Assembly (NCBI RefSeq): GCF_030128825.1
Contig: NZ_CP119127.1
Location: 726,001 to 790,000, forward strand
DNA length: 64,000 nucleotides
Source: Sphingobium sp. WTD-1
GTDB taxonomy: Bacteria; Pseudomonadota; Alphaproteobacteria; Sphingomonadales; Sphingomonadaceae
Direction: 5' to 3'
Position 1 is the first letter of the stretch; each line of letters opens with the position of its first letter. The position numbers and the translations under genes were made by a program. This document shows positions 47,498 through 56,918 of this stretch, piece after piece. The notes beneath the pieces were generated by a model. The model was not told the DNA's origin and searched no databases. It was given only the letters and a program-made list of their open reading frames with translations.

Positions 47498-47755
47498 TCA
47501 ACCGTTCGGATTCATGCCGGCGCGGCTGCGCGTAATCAGATCATCGGCATCGCGATTCTGCTGTTCACTGATGGCGCGCCATTCTGCGTTCGTCTTGCAG
47601 ACGCGCTCCTTCTTCACCAGCGAACCCGTTATCGGGAAGCTGCGGCAGCGCGTTGCATTAGGATCATTGCGGTCGAGCTTGGGCTTGTCTTCAGCGAGGG
47701 CGGGATAGGCCATCGCGAACAGGCCGGTCACGACCAAGGCTTTGACGATACGCAT
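47498..47755 (-). CDS. Small secreted two-cysteine protein
   Basis: An 85-residue protein with signal peptide MRIVKALVVTGLFAMAYPALA. The mature ~64 residues are charged and contain RCRSFPITGSLVKKERVC, two cysteines 15 residues apart likely to form a disulfide, then KTNAEWRAISEQQ. Proteins with a TGS...RVC-T-x-EW pattern recur in sphingomonads but I know no function. GGGAG lies seven bases before ATG 47755. The longer frame from 47863 overlaps the hydroxylase gene and was rejected. A strong terminator follows, so it is probably its own short transcript or the end of the hydroxylase transcript (55 bases upstream). Confidence 0.75.
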   Translation of the reverse strand: MRIVKALVVTGLFAMAYPALAEDKPKLDRNDPNATRCRSFPITGSLVKKERVCKTNAEWRAISEQQNRDADDLITRSRAGMNPNG

Positions 47756-47810
47756 CTTAAATCTCCCAGATGACAGGCGATCCGGCGCAATGGCCGTCGC
47801 GTCCAATATC

Positions 47811-49094
47811 TTAAACCCCGGCCTCCAGAGCATCCTGCGCCCTGCTGGCATCAGCTGTGGCATAGAATTGCTTCAAGAGCTGCTGCTCGGCAAGTGACAA
47901 ATGCGGATTCCACACGTCGAAGATCAGGACGACGCGAAGATGATCGCTGTCATTCCAGGCTTCATGTTCGATCGTGTCGTCAAAGGCAAAGGCCTGTCCT
48001 TCCTGCCAGGCACGGGTTTCACCGCCGACGCGGAAGAAACAACCCGGCGGAACAATGAGCGGCAAATGGATGATCGCCCGCGTATTGGTAACCCCAGTGT
48101 GGGCCGGAATACGGCTGCGAGGCTTGAGCAGCGAGAAAAAGGCGGATGGCGCTCGGCCGGGGATGTCGGCCCGCGGCAATGCTTCCAGCGCCGCGACGGT
48201 CTGGGGACAGGCATCGCAGACGGCTTCGTTGCGCACGCCATATTCCCATAGGAAAGCCGCACCCCAATCGAGCGAGCCATCGAGCGCCGTCCATTTATTT
48301 TCGGGCGTGCCCGGATCCTGACGAACATAGGGACGCACATTGCCGCCCTGCTGTTCGATCAGGCCCAGAAATTCGGCCCGGATGACGTCGGTCTTCGCTT
48401 CCAGTTCCGCCATCCAGGGGAAATGGTCGGGCTCGAAATATTCATCGGCCGGCAGGAAGGGGTAATGGAGCCCGGAACACTGGTTCTGGTAGAGCGGACG
48501 CCGCCCGAATTCATGATCGAGACACGCCTGGAAGCGGCGCTGGCTCCGCACATCCGCATCCGCCAGCAGCGGCGCGACACCATCTTCCACGAAGCTTGCC
48601 AACCGCGCCTGATGATTGGTGACGAAGCCACGCGCTTCGGCCAACGTGTCGACCAGTTGCGGCGGCAAATCGCCCATGCCGGACGACATCGCCAGCACCT
48701 TGCTCCAGCTATCGGCGGCAGCCTGGACTTCGCCCAGACGCTGCTGCAATTGGGCCAGGCGCATCTGCGCCATGAAATTACGCTGATCGATGTCGATCGC
48801 GCGTTGCAGAGCGGCCCTCTCACCCTCGACATCGCCCAGTCCTCGCTGTGCGGCTGCCACATTCATCCACAGGGCGGGTTCACTGCCATCACTCTGGGTG
48901 GCGCCCAGAAAATGGCTGCGGGCAGCACCAAAATCGCCGACTTCCAGTGCCATCATGCCCAGCATGTTGAGCGCCTGAGGCTCGCCGGGCTGGAGCGCAA
49001 GAACATGCGCAAGCACAGCCCGCACCTCGTCATGGTGGCCGGTGCGGCGGGCTTCGGCCGCCTGTTGCAAAAATCGTCCGATCTGCTGGTTCAT
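47811..49094 (-). CDS. TPR plus aspartyl/asparaginyl beta-hydroxylase fusion
   Basis: A 427-residue cytoplasmic protein. Residues 1-120 form about three tetratricopeptide repeats (RTGHHDEVRAVLAHVLALQP, EPQALNMLGMMALEVGD, MNVAAAQRGLGDVEGE). The C-terminal half matches the AspH domain: SRIPAHTGVTNTRAIIHLPL with the first metal histidine, FRVGGETRAWQEG, and FDDTIEHEAWNDS with the second histidine plus a following Arg for 2-oxoglutarate. AspH enzymes hydroxylate Asp/Asn residues in proteins; bacterial homologues are poorly known. It is divergent from the sulfotransferase-like gene (88 bases between) and lies between two TonB receptors, so a linked role is likely but unproven. Confidence 0.85.
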   Translation of the reverse strand: MNQQIGRFLQQAAEARRTGHHDEVRAVLAHVLALQPGEPQALNMLGMMALEVGDFGAARSHFLGATQSDGSEPALWMNVAAAQRGLGDVEGERAALQRAIDIDQRNFMAQMRLAQLQQRLGEVQAAADSWSKVLAMSSGMGDLPPQLVDTLAEARGFVTNHQARLASFVEDGVAPLLADADVRSQRRFQACLDHEFGRRPLYQNQCSGLHYPFLPADEYFEPDHFPWMAELEAKTDVIRAEFLGLIEQQGGNVRPYVRQDPGTPENKWTALDGSLDWGAAFLWEYGVRNEAVCDACPQTVAALEALPRADIPGRAPSAFFSLLKPRSRIPAHTGVTNTRAIIHLPLIVPPGCFFRVGGETRAWQEGQAFAFDDTIEHEAWNDSDHLRVVLIFDVWNPHLSLAEQQLLKQFYATADASRAQDALEAGV

Positions 49095-49182
49095 CCCATC
49101 CTGCTATCATATGCGACGGCCCAAACAAGACGGCTGCCTGCGGCCTTGCTCCCCGCCCCCATGCCGTGCGAAGGCTGGGTCA

Positions 49183-50217
49183 ATGAGCGCTTCCTCGACC
49201 CAGCCCCTGACCATGTTAATGGCGGATGCCCGCTGGCTGGCCCACCGCTATGATCCGGGCCATGATGCCTTTCAGTTTCTACAGGTATCGCGCGCGCGCC
49301 ACGCCGATGTGCCGTTCCTGACAGACGAATATATCGCTCAGGGCGTCGAGCCGATCGTGGTCCGACGCGAGGAAGCCGTGAGCGCCGCACCGCCGCCCGC
49401 GCCGGTGCATTTCATCTTCCATTCGGCCTATTGCTGTTCGACCCTGCTGGCCGCCGCCTTCGACCGTCCCGGCGTCGCCATGGGCCTCAAGGAACCCGTG
49501 CTGCTGAACGACATTGTCGGCTGGCGCCATCGCGGCGCGAAGGGACCGGAGGCTGCCCGCGCGCTGGATCATGGCCTGCGACTGCTCGCCCGCCCCTTCA
49601 CAGCCGGCGAAGCGGTGGTGGTGAAGCCGTCCAACCTGATCAATCCGTTGATTCCAGGCATCATGGCGCTGCGCCCCACGGCCCGCGCACTGCTGCTCCA
49701 TGCGCCGCTGGATGCCTATCTGGCGTCGATCGCCCGCAAGGGCATGTGGGGCCGGTTGTGGGTGCGCGACCTGTTCGGCAAGCTGCTGCGCGAGGGCATG
49801 GTCAATCTGGGTATCGCCCCGTCCGATTATCTGGGGCTGACCGATATCCAGATTGCGGCGCTGGGCTGGCTGGCACAGCAGGCCCAGTTCCAGGCGCTGA
49901 CCGGGCAATTGGGCGAACGCGTCCTGACCCTGAACAGTGAAACATTGATCGCGCATCCGGCCGAGAGCCTGACCGTTCTGGCCCGCCATTTCGATATCGC
50001 GCTGAGCGACGCGGACATTGCCGCCATCGTTGCCGGGCCGATATTCGGCCGGGATTCCAAGACCGGCGCCAATTTCGGCCAGGGCCAGCGCGAACGCGCC
50101 GCCCAGGATGGCAAAACGCTGCATGCCGAGGAGGTAGAGAAGGTCGGCGAATGGGCCGGCCTGATCGCCCGCAACAATGGCATCGCCATGGACCTGCCCC
50201 GCTCGCTTTTGGGCTGA
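49183..50217 (+). CDS. Putative P-loop sulfotransferase-like protein
   Basis: A 344-residue protein. PVHFIFHSAYCCSTLLAAAF (about residues 75-94) resembles the 5'-phosphosulfate loop of sulfotransferases, with GLKEPVLLND after it and VVKPSNLINPLIPGIM, ARALLLHAPLDAYLASIARKGMWG in the body, which recall the 3'-phosphate region. The match is structural-pattern level only; a generic P-loop transferase is possible. ATG 49183 is preferred because upstream in-frame codons lie in the intergenic space without conservation; AAGG lies eight bases ahead. It is divergent from the AspH-type gene and convergent with the second TonB receptor. Confidence 0.5.
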   Translation: MSASSTQPLTMLMADARWLAHRYDPGHDAFQFLQVSRARHADVPFLTDEYIAQGVEPIVVRREEAVSAAPPPAPVHFIFHSAYCCSTLLAAAFDRPGVAMGLKEPVLLNDIVGWRHRGAKGPEAARALDHGLRLLARPFTAGEAVVVKPSNLINPLIPGIMALRPTARALLLHAPLDAYLASIARKGMWGRLWVRDLFGKLLREGMVNLGIAPSDYLGLTDIQIAALGWLAQQAQFQALTGQLGERVLTLNSETLIAHPAESLTVLARHFDIALSDADIAAIVAGPIFGRDSKTGANFGQGQRERAAQDGKTLHAEEVEKVGEWAGLIARNNGIAMDLPRSLLG

Positions 50218-50324
50218 GGCGCCTATCCCGCCCGCGGGCAGGACAATAGCCAATCGACGGAAGACCGAGCGCTGCACGCAGTGGCGCGGCATCGCATGTC
50301 CGGCGCAGGCGCTGAGGACGGCAT

Positions 50325-50362
50325 GAAAAAAGGGCCGGCTTTGCAGCCGGCCCTCCTTTTTT
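50325..50362. terminator. Strong bidirectional terminator
   Basis: AGGGCCGGCT (50331-50340), loop TTGC, AGCCGGCCCT (50345-50354), flanked by GAAAAAA on the left and CCTTTTTTC on the right, giving U-tracts in both directions. It sits between the convergent stops at 50217 and 50383. Confidence 0.88.
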
Positions 50363-50382
50363 CATTCGGCGTTGCGCTTCGA

Positions 50383-53300
50383 TTAGAAGCGGAACTTGGC
50401 CGAAACAGCGTAGCGACGGCCCAGCGGGTCGTAGGTCGACGGATAGACGTTGCCGCTGTTGAAGCTGGTCGAACCGATCGAGTTGCCAACCACGGTCGGC
50501 TTGTTGTCGAACAGGTTCTGCACGGTCAGCGTGAAGGTGATTTCGTCCGAGGCGTGGAAACGGCCGGTCAGATCGAAATAATGTTCAGCCGGGATACGGT
50601 TGAAATCGACCTGCTTACCGTTGAGTTCGCCAACGAACGCATCGCCATCCTCATACTTCACACCGTCGATGTAGCGCCACAGCAGCGAAACATCGGCCAT
50701 GCCGAAGGACAGGGTGTTACGAACCGACCACTGGAATTCCGGCTGGATCGAACCGCTGTAACCGCAGTTGACCGAGTAGAGGCCGACGCAGTCGCGGTTG
50801 ACCGAAGTCGGCGTCGCCTGGAACTTCGAGCTGTTGGTCCAGTTGCCGTTGGCATTCATCGACCACTTGGCGAAACCGATGTCCTTCGAATAGTTGATCG
50901 AGACATCGATACCGTCGGTCTTGAGCTTACCCAGGTTCGACAGCGGCTGGTACAGACCGCCAACGACGGCAGCTTCACCATAAAGACCACCGGTCGACGG
51001 ATCGCGACGGATGACCGTGCAAGCCGAGCTCGAAGCGCTGGCGGCAGTGATGTTGTCGAAGCAAGCATTGATAACATCGTCCGGGGTCGGCGTGGTGATC
51101 GCACCCGTGATCTTGATGTTATAATAGTCGACGGTGATCGCCAGACCCGGGAGGGCCGAAGGCTGCAGCACCAGACCCAGGGTATAGCTGTTCGACTTTT
51201 CCGGACCCAGGGCGAGGTTGCCACCGGTGGTGGTGTTCACCTGGCCAGCCGGATCGTTGATGATCGAACCAAGCTGCGAGGCCAGAGCACCCTGAGCGAC
51301 GCAGATCGCGGCCAGATTGGCATTCTGGGTCGGCGCAGCGCCGGCGCAGGGATCGGAAGCAAGGTTGGTCAGGACGGTGTTCAGCGGCGAGAAGAGCTCC
51401 GAAATGTTCGGGGCACGAACGGCATGCGAATAGTTACCGCGCAGCTTCAGACCGTTGATCGGGGTCCAGTTCAGACCGGCCTTCCAGGTGGTGGTGTTGT
51501 AGCCAGCACCGCCCTGAACGCTGTAGTCCGAATAGCGGATGCCCGCTTCGGCGGTCAGGTCTTCAAAGAAGGGCTTGTCCTGAACCAGCGGCAGGATGAG
51601 TTCGCCATAGGCTTCGTAGACGTCATAGCCGCCGTCCACGTTGGGAGCCGCACCACCGGCGCCGCCCAGGTCACCCGACTGCGACAGCAGATCGGATTCG
51701 CGCGAGGCGGTGTACTTGCGATATTCGCCACCGACCGCGAAGGCCACGGCGTCGGCCGCGAACGGCACAGCGACGCCGAAGTCGCCGCTGACCACGCCCT
51801 TGACCTGCGCCAGCGAGGTCTTGGTCGCGACCTGGCTGTTGGCAGTCAGATAGTTGTTCATCGCATCGGTGATCGAGCCGTCGGCGCCGAACACGTTGAG
51901 CGGGACGCAACCATTGGTGTCGGTCAGGCAGGTGGCGGTGTTGGTCGCCAGCAGCGCCTGACGCACGCGCGAGGTCAGCCAGTAGCCCTGCTGGGTCTGG
52001 ATCTGCTCGCTCTCACCATAGGAGCCCGACAGATCCCAGCTGATCGAGTCGGTGATGCCGCCACGCGCGCCGACCTTGTAGTCGAAGAAGGTGGTGGTGA
52101 AGTCGGAGACACGCGGCCCCAGTTCGGTCGCACGACGCGACAGGGTCGTCGTGACGGTACGATAGTTGGGATCGTTCGGATCGGTCGCAACAGCGGCTGC
52201 GTCACACTGAGCCTGAGTGAAACGGGCCGTGTAGCCGACGCCGGGGTTGGTGTCGAAAGCGCAGAAAGCGTTACGCTGAGCAGCCGTCAGATAGGGGTTG
52301 CTGAGCGGAACAGCGACCGAAATGCCGAAGGCACCCGACGGCGCGATGATCGTGCTGACGGTGTTCTTCGAGAAGACGCCACGGGCGTAGACTTCGACCG
52401 CATCGCTGACTTCATAACGGCCAGCGCCGTACATGTTGAAGCGCTTAAAGGGCGTCTGGAAGATGTTGTAGGGGTTGAAGTTATAGGCGTCGAACGCCGA
52501 GGTCGGGCGGAACGCACCGCCGGCCGCCGTCACCTGACGGTTGCCCTGAACAGCGTTACAGGCGACCTGATCGGCGGCGCCGCAACCCGTGGTGATCGAG
52601 TCGGCGCCGGTCACGTTCACGTTGGTGAAGCGTGACGGGGTCGAGGTGCCCGAACCGCCATTTGCACCGGTGAAGGAATCGATCGAAACCTGCGAGAAGG
52701 AACGGTCGCCCTGATAGACGGGGTCAGCCTGCTGATAGCCGACCGAGAAGACCACGTTGCCGCGGCCGTCGTCGAAGTTGGCGCCCAGGGTCACGTCGGC
52801 ACGGAAATAGTTGCCGTCGCCCTGTTCGGTCAGCTGGTTCGAAACATTGGCTTCGAGACCCGAGAAGTCCGACTTGGTGATGAAGTTCACCACGCCCGAG
52901 ATGGCGTCGGCGCCGTAGGTGGTCGATGCACCACCGGTCAGCACTTCGACGCGCTCGACGAGAGCGAGCGGAATGTTGTTAAGGTCGAACTGGCCAGCGA
53001 GGCCCGAGGGAGCCAGACGCGAACCGTCGATCAGAACGATGTTACGGAACGAGCCGAGGCCGCGAAGGTCGACCAGCGACGCACCGCCGTTGCCGTTGTT
53101 GACGGCCGAACCGATGCTGGGGACGACGCCCGGAATTTCGCGCAGAATTTCTTCGGCGGTGTTGTTCTGCTTCAGTTCGATCTGGTCCGACGTGGTCGCG
53201 GTGACCGGAGTCGAGCGTTCCAGGTTCGGGTTCTTGATGAGCGAGCCGGTAACGACGATGGTGTCGGTGGCTTCAGCTTCGGCGCCCTGCGGCGCTTCCT

Positions 53301-53391
53301 GCGCGAACGCGGCAGTCGCGATCAGCGACGCACCGAGAATCGCCGGAGCGGCGCTGGCACGCAGCAGTGCCCTCTTCGAAAATGTCTTCAC
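50383..53391 (-). CDS. TonB-dependent outer-membrane receptor
   Basis: A 1002-residue receptor with signal peptide (KRALLRASAAPAILGASL to AFAQ), TonB-box-like DTIVVTGSLI, plug features AEEILREIPGVVPSIGS, LVDLRGLGSFRNIVLIDG and VERVEVLTGGASTTYGADAI, and a long barrel ending RRYAVSAKFRF. The cargo is unknown. Start: GTG 53391, eight bases after GGGA in AAGGGACTGGAAAC, the same leader as the receptor starting at 47014; an ATG at 53442 would add 17 residues before the signal peptide. Paired cysteines occur in loops (for instance GCGAADQVAC). It faces the sulfotransferase-like gene across a bidirectional terminator. Confidence 0.9.
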   Translation of the reverse strand: MKTFSKRALLRASAAPAILGASLIATAAFAQEAPQGAEAEATDTIVVTGSLIKNPNLERSTPVTATTSDQIELKQNNTAEEILREIPGVVPSIGSAVNNGNGGASLVDLRGLGSFRNIVLIDGSRLAPSGLAGQFDLNNIPLALVERVEVLTGGASTTYGADAISGVVNFITKSDFSGLEANVSNQLTEQGDGNYFRADVTLGANFDDGRGNVVFSVGYQQADPVYQGDRSFSQVSIDSFTGANGGSGTSTPSRFTNVNVTGADSITTGCGAADQVACNAVQGNRQVTAAGGAFRPTSAFDAYNFNPYNIFQTPFKRFNMYGAGRYEVSDAVEVYARGVFSKNTVSTIIAPSGAFGISVAVPLSNPYLTAAQRNAFCAFDTNPGVGYTARFTQAQCDAAAVATDPNDPNYRTVTTTLSRRATELGPRVSDFTTTFFDYKVGARGGITDSISWDLSGSYGESEQIQTQQGYWLTSRVRQALLATNTATCLTDTNGCVPLNVFGADGSITDAMNNYLTANSQVATKTSLAQVKGVVSGDFGVAVPFAADAVAFAVGGEYRKYTASRESDLLSQSGDLGGAGGAAPNVDGGYDVYEAYGELILPLVQDKPFFEDLTAEAGIRYSDYSVQGGAGYNTTTWKAGLNWTPINGLKLRGNYSHAVRAPNISELFSPLNTVLTNLASDPCAGAAPTQNANLAAICVAQGALASQLGSIINDPAGQVNTTTGGNLALGPEKSNSYTLGLVLQPSALPGLAITVDYYNIKITGAITTPTPDDVINACFDNITAASASSSACTVIRRDPSTGGLYGEAAVVGGLYQPLSNLGKLKTDGIDVSINYSKDIGFAKWSMNANGNWTNSSKFQATPTSVNRDCVGLYSVNCGYSGSIQPEFQWSVRNTLSFGMADVSLLWRYIDGVKYEDGDAFVGELNGKQVDFNRIPAEHYFDLTGRFHASDEITFTLTVQNLFDNKPTVVGNSIGSTSFNSGNVYPSTYDPLGRRYAVSAKFRF

Positions 53392-53784
53392 GTTTCCAGT
53401 CCCTTGCTCTGGAGTTGGGCAGTCACCTGCCTTCATATGCACCTACAAGGGGATATGGTGCCCGACAGCGATCCCCCCGTATGGATTGCGGGAACCTGCG
53501 CGGTGGGAAAGCCGCTGTAAAGCGCGGGAAATCGCGCCTTGCTGCTTTTGAACGGGCCTGTATCAAAAATGCAACAAGACGAAACATGTGGAATTTTACG
53601 GTCGCAAAGCAAGATAATTTCAAGGTCGCAACAGAAGGCGACGCAATGCTGCAATTGCGAGCGATGCTCTGTCAGTTTGTGACCAATGGCGGGATATTGC
53701 GGAGGCTGCCACCCTCTATTGACGACAGACTCGCGGGGTGCATGGTGGCGCCCATTGGCTGCAGATCGACGGAGAATCAAGCAT
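53392..53784. other. 393-base gap between divergent genes
   Basis: No convincing gene. The receptor leader occupies the left edge. A direct repeat GGTCGCAA occurs at 53600-53607 and 53624-53631, 24 bases apart. The segment 53560-53650 is AT-rich and probably holds promoters for the receptor (minus) and the periplasmic protein gene (plus). Small frames here lack ribosome binding sites and coding character. Confidence 0.5.
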
Positions 53785-54330
53785 ATGAAGGCCCATCATG
53801 CGATGATTGTGGCACTACCGCTGTGTCTGGCCGCAACTGGCACGGTTGCGGCAGAGCGTCAGCAGCCGCGCGCTGAAATATTTACCGACCTTCTGAAATG
53901 TCGTGCAATCACCGAAGATCAGGCCCGCCTGGCCTGTTATGATCGGCAGGTCGGTGCCATGGACAGCGCCGCCCAGCGCGATGAGGTGGTGGTGCTGGAC
54001 AAGACCGAACTCAACAAGACCCGGCGCACGCTGTTCGGCTTTTCCTTCCCCAAATTGCCGTTCCTGGGCGGCGGCAACGAAGACGAGAAGAAGGAGGGTG
54101 CCGAGGCCGATGCCATGACGCAGATCGAAGCGACGATCGCGACGGCCAAGAATGTCGGCAACGGCAAATGGCTGATCACGCTGGAAGACGGCGCGGAATG
54201 GATGACTACCGAGGCGGTTACCTATCGCGATCCCAAGCCCGGCATGACGATCGAGATCAAGCGCGCCAGCATGGGCAGCTTCATGATCAAGATTGCCGGC
54301 CGGGCGGTGCGGGCGAAACGGGTCGGCTGA
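53785..54330 (+). CDS. Exported protein of unknown function
   Basis: A 181-residue protein with signal peptide MKAHHAMIVALPLCLAATGTVAA. The mature part starts with FTDLLKCRAITEDQARLACYD, a two-cysteine helical hairpin motif (CR...RLACYD) seen in several periplasmic proteins, then an acidic Gly-rich loop near residue 95 and a C-terminal beta segment (KWLITLEDGAEWMTTE to IEIKRASMGSFMIKIAGR) that looks like a small OB/SH3-type fold. CGGAGAA precedes ATG 53785. Function unknown; it abuts the convergent M23 gene. Confidence 0.7.
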   Translation: MKAHHAMIVALPLCLAATGTVAAERQQPRAEIFTDLLKCRAITEDQARLACYDRQVGAMDSAAQRDEVVVLDKTELNKTRRTLFGFSFPKLPFLGGGNEDEKKEGAEADAMTQIEATIATAKNVGNGKWLITLEDGAEWMTTEAVTYRDPKPGMTIEIKRASMGSFMIKIAGRAVRAKRVG

Positions 54331-54333
54331 TCC

Positions 54334-55188
54334 CTATCGCGCCTGCGGCATCGGCCCGGCGAGCAACAGCGGGTCGATGCGCGCGTCGTTCCATTTCATG
54401 CCCCAGTGGAGGTGGGGGCCGGTCGCACGGCCTGTGGCGCCGATCGCGCCGATGCGTTGCCCCTGTGCCACATGGTCGCCGGGCTTCACATCGATCCGCG
54501 ACAGATGCAGGAAGGCGCTGTTGAGGCCATGGCCATGGTCGATCATCAGCAGATTGCCCTCCAGCGTGAAGGGATGATCGGCGGCCAGGATCACCACCCC
54601 GTCGGCCGGCGCCACCACCGGTTCGCCGGTCGCGCCGGCGACATCGACGCCGCCATGATAGGCGCCGGGCTGCCCCTGATAGATGCGCTGCGACCCGAAC
54701 AGGCCGGAAATCCGGCCGAGGCGCGGCCAGATGAAGCGCTGACGCCAGCCCTGCGCGTCCGTCACCGTGTCGCGTGCGGCGGCAATCTGCTCCAGTTCGG
54801 GCTTGCGCAGGGCGAGGAAGGCCTCGCTGCTCTTTGTCGGACGCAGCGGCGCGTTGATCCGTTCCAGCCGCCATTCGCGCGGCGCGACGGTCAGCGCGCG
54901 ATCGATGACCCGGCCGTCCGACAGGCGTGCGCTGAGCTTCGCCGGTGGCGGCGCGTCGCGATCGAAGGCGATCAGGAAGCGGCCATCGGCATCGACGGGC
55001 ACCAGCTGGTCGCCGAAATGGAGCGCGACCGTGCCGGCCGGCGCAGTGCCGAGCAAAGTGCCGCCCTGGATTGCCGGGCCGGACAGGATGAAATCGGCCG
55101 TGGCAACACTGGCCGGCGCCGCGCGCAGCATCGCCGGGGCAAGCGGCAGCGCGGTGAGGGCCAGCAAAGCGGCGAACCGACGTATCAT
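54334..55188 (-). CDS. M23-family (LytM) peptidase domain protein
   Basis: A 284-residue exported protein (leader MIRRFAALLALTALPLAPAM). The C-terminal LytM domain has YHGGVDVAGATGEPVVAPADG with zinc ligands His and Asp, and the HxH motif in GPHLHWGMKWN. An N-terminal beta domain of about 120 residues precedes it. Family members cleave peptidoglycan cross-bridges or activate amidases. ATG 55188 overlaps the DUF2093 stop by four bases; the longer frame from 55593 runs through that gene and was rejected. Confidence 0.88.
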   Translation of the reverse strand: MIRRFAALLALTALPLAPAMLRAAPASVATADFILSGPAIQGGTLLGTAPAGTVALHFGDQLVPVDADGRFLIAFDRDAPPPAKLSARLSDGRVIDRALTVAPREWRLERINAPLRPTKSSEAFLALRKPELEQIAAARDTVTDAQGWRQRFIWPRLGRISGLFGSQRIYQGQPGAYHGGVDVAGATGEPVVAPADGVVILAADHPFTLEGNLLMIDHGHGLNSAFLHLSRIDVKPGDHVAQGQRIGAIGATGRATGPHLHWGMKWNDARIDPLLLAGPMPQAR

Positions 55189-55397
55189 CCGGCCGGGCGC
55201 GCCTTCAGTTCCGCCTCGACCGACAAGGCGGCGCTGGCATAGGGCTCCTGCCGGGCGATCGACCAGTAGCGCAGATCCTCCAGCGGGATGCGCTGGCCGG
55301 ACACGGCGCACAGCACATGGTCGCCGGCCTGCAGCACGCGAAAGCTGTAGGGCATATAATGCAGCCGGGCCGGGCGGTCGCGGTTGGACATCAGCAT
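55185..55397 (-). CDS. DUF2093 protein
   Basis: A 70-residue protein matching the alphaproteobacterial DUF2093 pattern: ARLHYMPYSFRVLQAGDHVLCAVSGQ (only partly quoted: GDHVLCAVSGQRIPLEDLRY) and YWSIARQEPY. The family often sits beside xseA, as here (24 bases after xseA). Function unknown. ATGs at 55397 and 55391 are possible; AAAGG lies about eight bases before the first. Confidence 0.85.
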   Translation of the reverse strand: MLMSNRDRPARLHYMPYSFRVLQAGDHVLCAVSGQRIPLEDLRYWSIARQEPYASAALSVEAELKARPAG

Positions 55398-55420
55398 GAA
55401 TCAGGCCTTTCTGCGGCGCA

Positions 55421-56911
55421 TCAGGAGAAGAGGTCCTGCTGGCCACCTTCGACGGTGTCGCGCGGCTTGCGCGCGGGACGGGATGGGGCGGATATAGCGG
55501 GCGCGGGCGCGGCCTCAAGGGGCGCGGCGTCGATCGCGGCGGCCACGGCGCCATCTGCGAAGTGCAGGCTGACCTGGCCTGCGGCCTGCGCATCGACCAC
55601 CGAACGGACCAGCCGGTCGCCCGCCATCACCCGCGCAAAGCCGCGCTGCAACGGCAGGTCGGGATTGACCGAGGTGAAGAGGCGCGAGAGGCGATCGAAG
55701 GCGATGGCGCGGTCGCGATAGACGCGGGTCAGATAATCGGGACGCAGCCGCAACCGGTCGACCCGCTCGGCCGCGCGGCTGACATATTGGCGCAGCAAGG
55801 CCGGGCGCAGCGCGCCACTGACCTGACCCAGATGGGCGCGGGCGTCGGCCAGCCGGTGGCGCAGGCCGCTGTTGAGACCGTCGGACAGAAGGTCTAGCCG
55901 CTGCCGCTGCGGCGCGAGCAGAGTGTCGGGCGTCGGCATCAGCCGCGCCTGCATCTCCAGCCGTTCGCGCGCCTGCATCGCCCCGCGCCGCACCGCCCGG
56001 CTGGAGCGCAGGCCCATTTCGCCCAGCATCGCCAGCAGTTCGGCGCGGACCGGCACGGCCATTTCGGCGGCAGCGGTCGGTGTGGGCGCACGCATGTCTG
56101 CGGCATAGTCGCACAAGGTCGTGTCGGTTTCATGCCCGACCGCCGAAATGGTCGGGATCGAGCATTCGGCGACAGCCCGGACGACGATTTCCTCGTTGAA
56201 GCTCCACAGATCCTCGATCGAGCCGCCGCCGCGCGCGACGATGACGAGATCGGGCCGGGGCAGCGGGCCGCTGCCGTCCATGGCGGAAAAGCCGCGCACG
56301 GCGCGGGCGATCTGTTCGGCTGCGCCCTGCCCCTGGACCAGCACCGGCCAGAGCAGCACCTGGGTCGGGCAGCGATCCGCCAGGCGATGGAGAATGTCGC
56401 GGATCACCGCGCCGGTAGGCGAGGTGACGACGCCGATGGTGCGCGGCAGGAAGGGCAGGCGGCGCTTGCGATCGCGATTGAACAGCCCTTCGGCCGCGAG
56501 CTTCGCCTTGAGCTTTTCGAGCAGCGCCATCAGCGCGCCCTCGCCCGCCAGCTCCATCCGGTCGATCACGATCTGATATTTGGACCGGCCGGGATAGGTG
56601 GTGAGCTTGCCGGTGGCGATCACCTCGACCCCGTCCTGCGGCTGGAAGGCGAGCCGCTGCGCCCCGCCCTTCCACATCACCCCGTCGAGCACGGCATTGT
56701 CGTCCTTGAGCGCCAGATAGAGATGGCCCGAGGCCGCGCGCTTGAAGCCGGAAATCTCGCCGCGCAGGCGGACATGGCCGAAGCGATCCTCCACCGTGCG
56801 CTTCAACAGGCCCGACAATTCGCTGACACTGAGCGGCGGCGCGTTGTCCCCCGCCCTTTCCTCGGCTAACAGGCGGCCCGAACTGTCATAGGCATCAAAT
56901 TCCGGGGACAT
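55421..56911 (-). CDS. xseA: Exodeoxyribonuclease VII large subunit
   Basis: A 496-residue protein. The N-terminal OB domain (about 25-125) has [15 protein letters not shown] and [25 protein letters not shown] split across it; the catalytic domain includes [33 protein letters not shown] and [24 protein letters not shown], all XseA signatures. It degrades single-stranded DNA together with XseB. ATG 56911 (MSPEFD) lies only seven bases from the purD start on the opposite strand; an upstream in-frame start at 56926 would overlap purD. Confidence 0.95.
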   Translation of the reverse strand: MSPEFDAYDSSGRLLAEERAGDNAPPLSVSELSGLLKRTVEDRFGHVRLRGEISGFKRAASGHLYLALKDDNAVLDGVMWKGGAQRLAFQPQDGVEVIATGKLTTYPGRSKYQIVIDRMELAGEGALMALLEKLKAKLAAEGLFNRDRKRRLPFLPRTIGVVTSPTGAVIRDILHRLADRCPTQVLLWPVLVQGQGAAEQIARAVRGFSAMDGSGPLPRPDLVIVARGGGSIEDLWSFNEEIVVRAVAECSIPTISAVGHETDTTLCDYAADMRAPTPTAAAEMAVPVRAELLAMLGEMGLRSSRAVRRGAMQARERLEMQARLMPTPDTLLAPQRQRLDLLSDGLNSGLRHRLADARAHLGQVSGALRPALLRQYVSRAAERVDRLRLRPDYLTRVYRDRAIAFDRLSRLFTSVNPDLPLQRGFARVMAGDRLVRSVVDAQAAGQVSLHFADGAVAAAIDAAPLEAAPAPAISAPSRPARKPRDTVEGGQQDLFS

Positions 56912-56918
56912 GGCCGAG

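Noticed and set aside
50281..52635. 784-codon open frame on the plus strand opposite the second TonB receptor
   Set aside because: Starts in the terminator region and shows only shadow-type low-complexity sequence.
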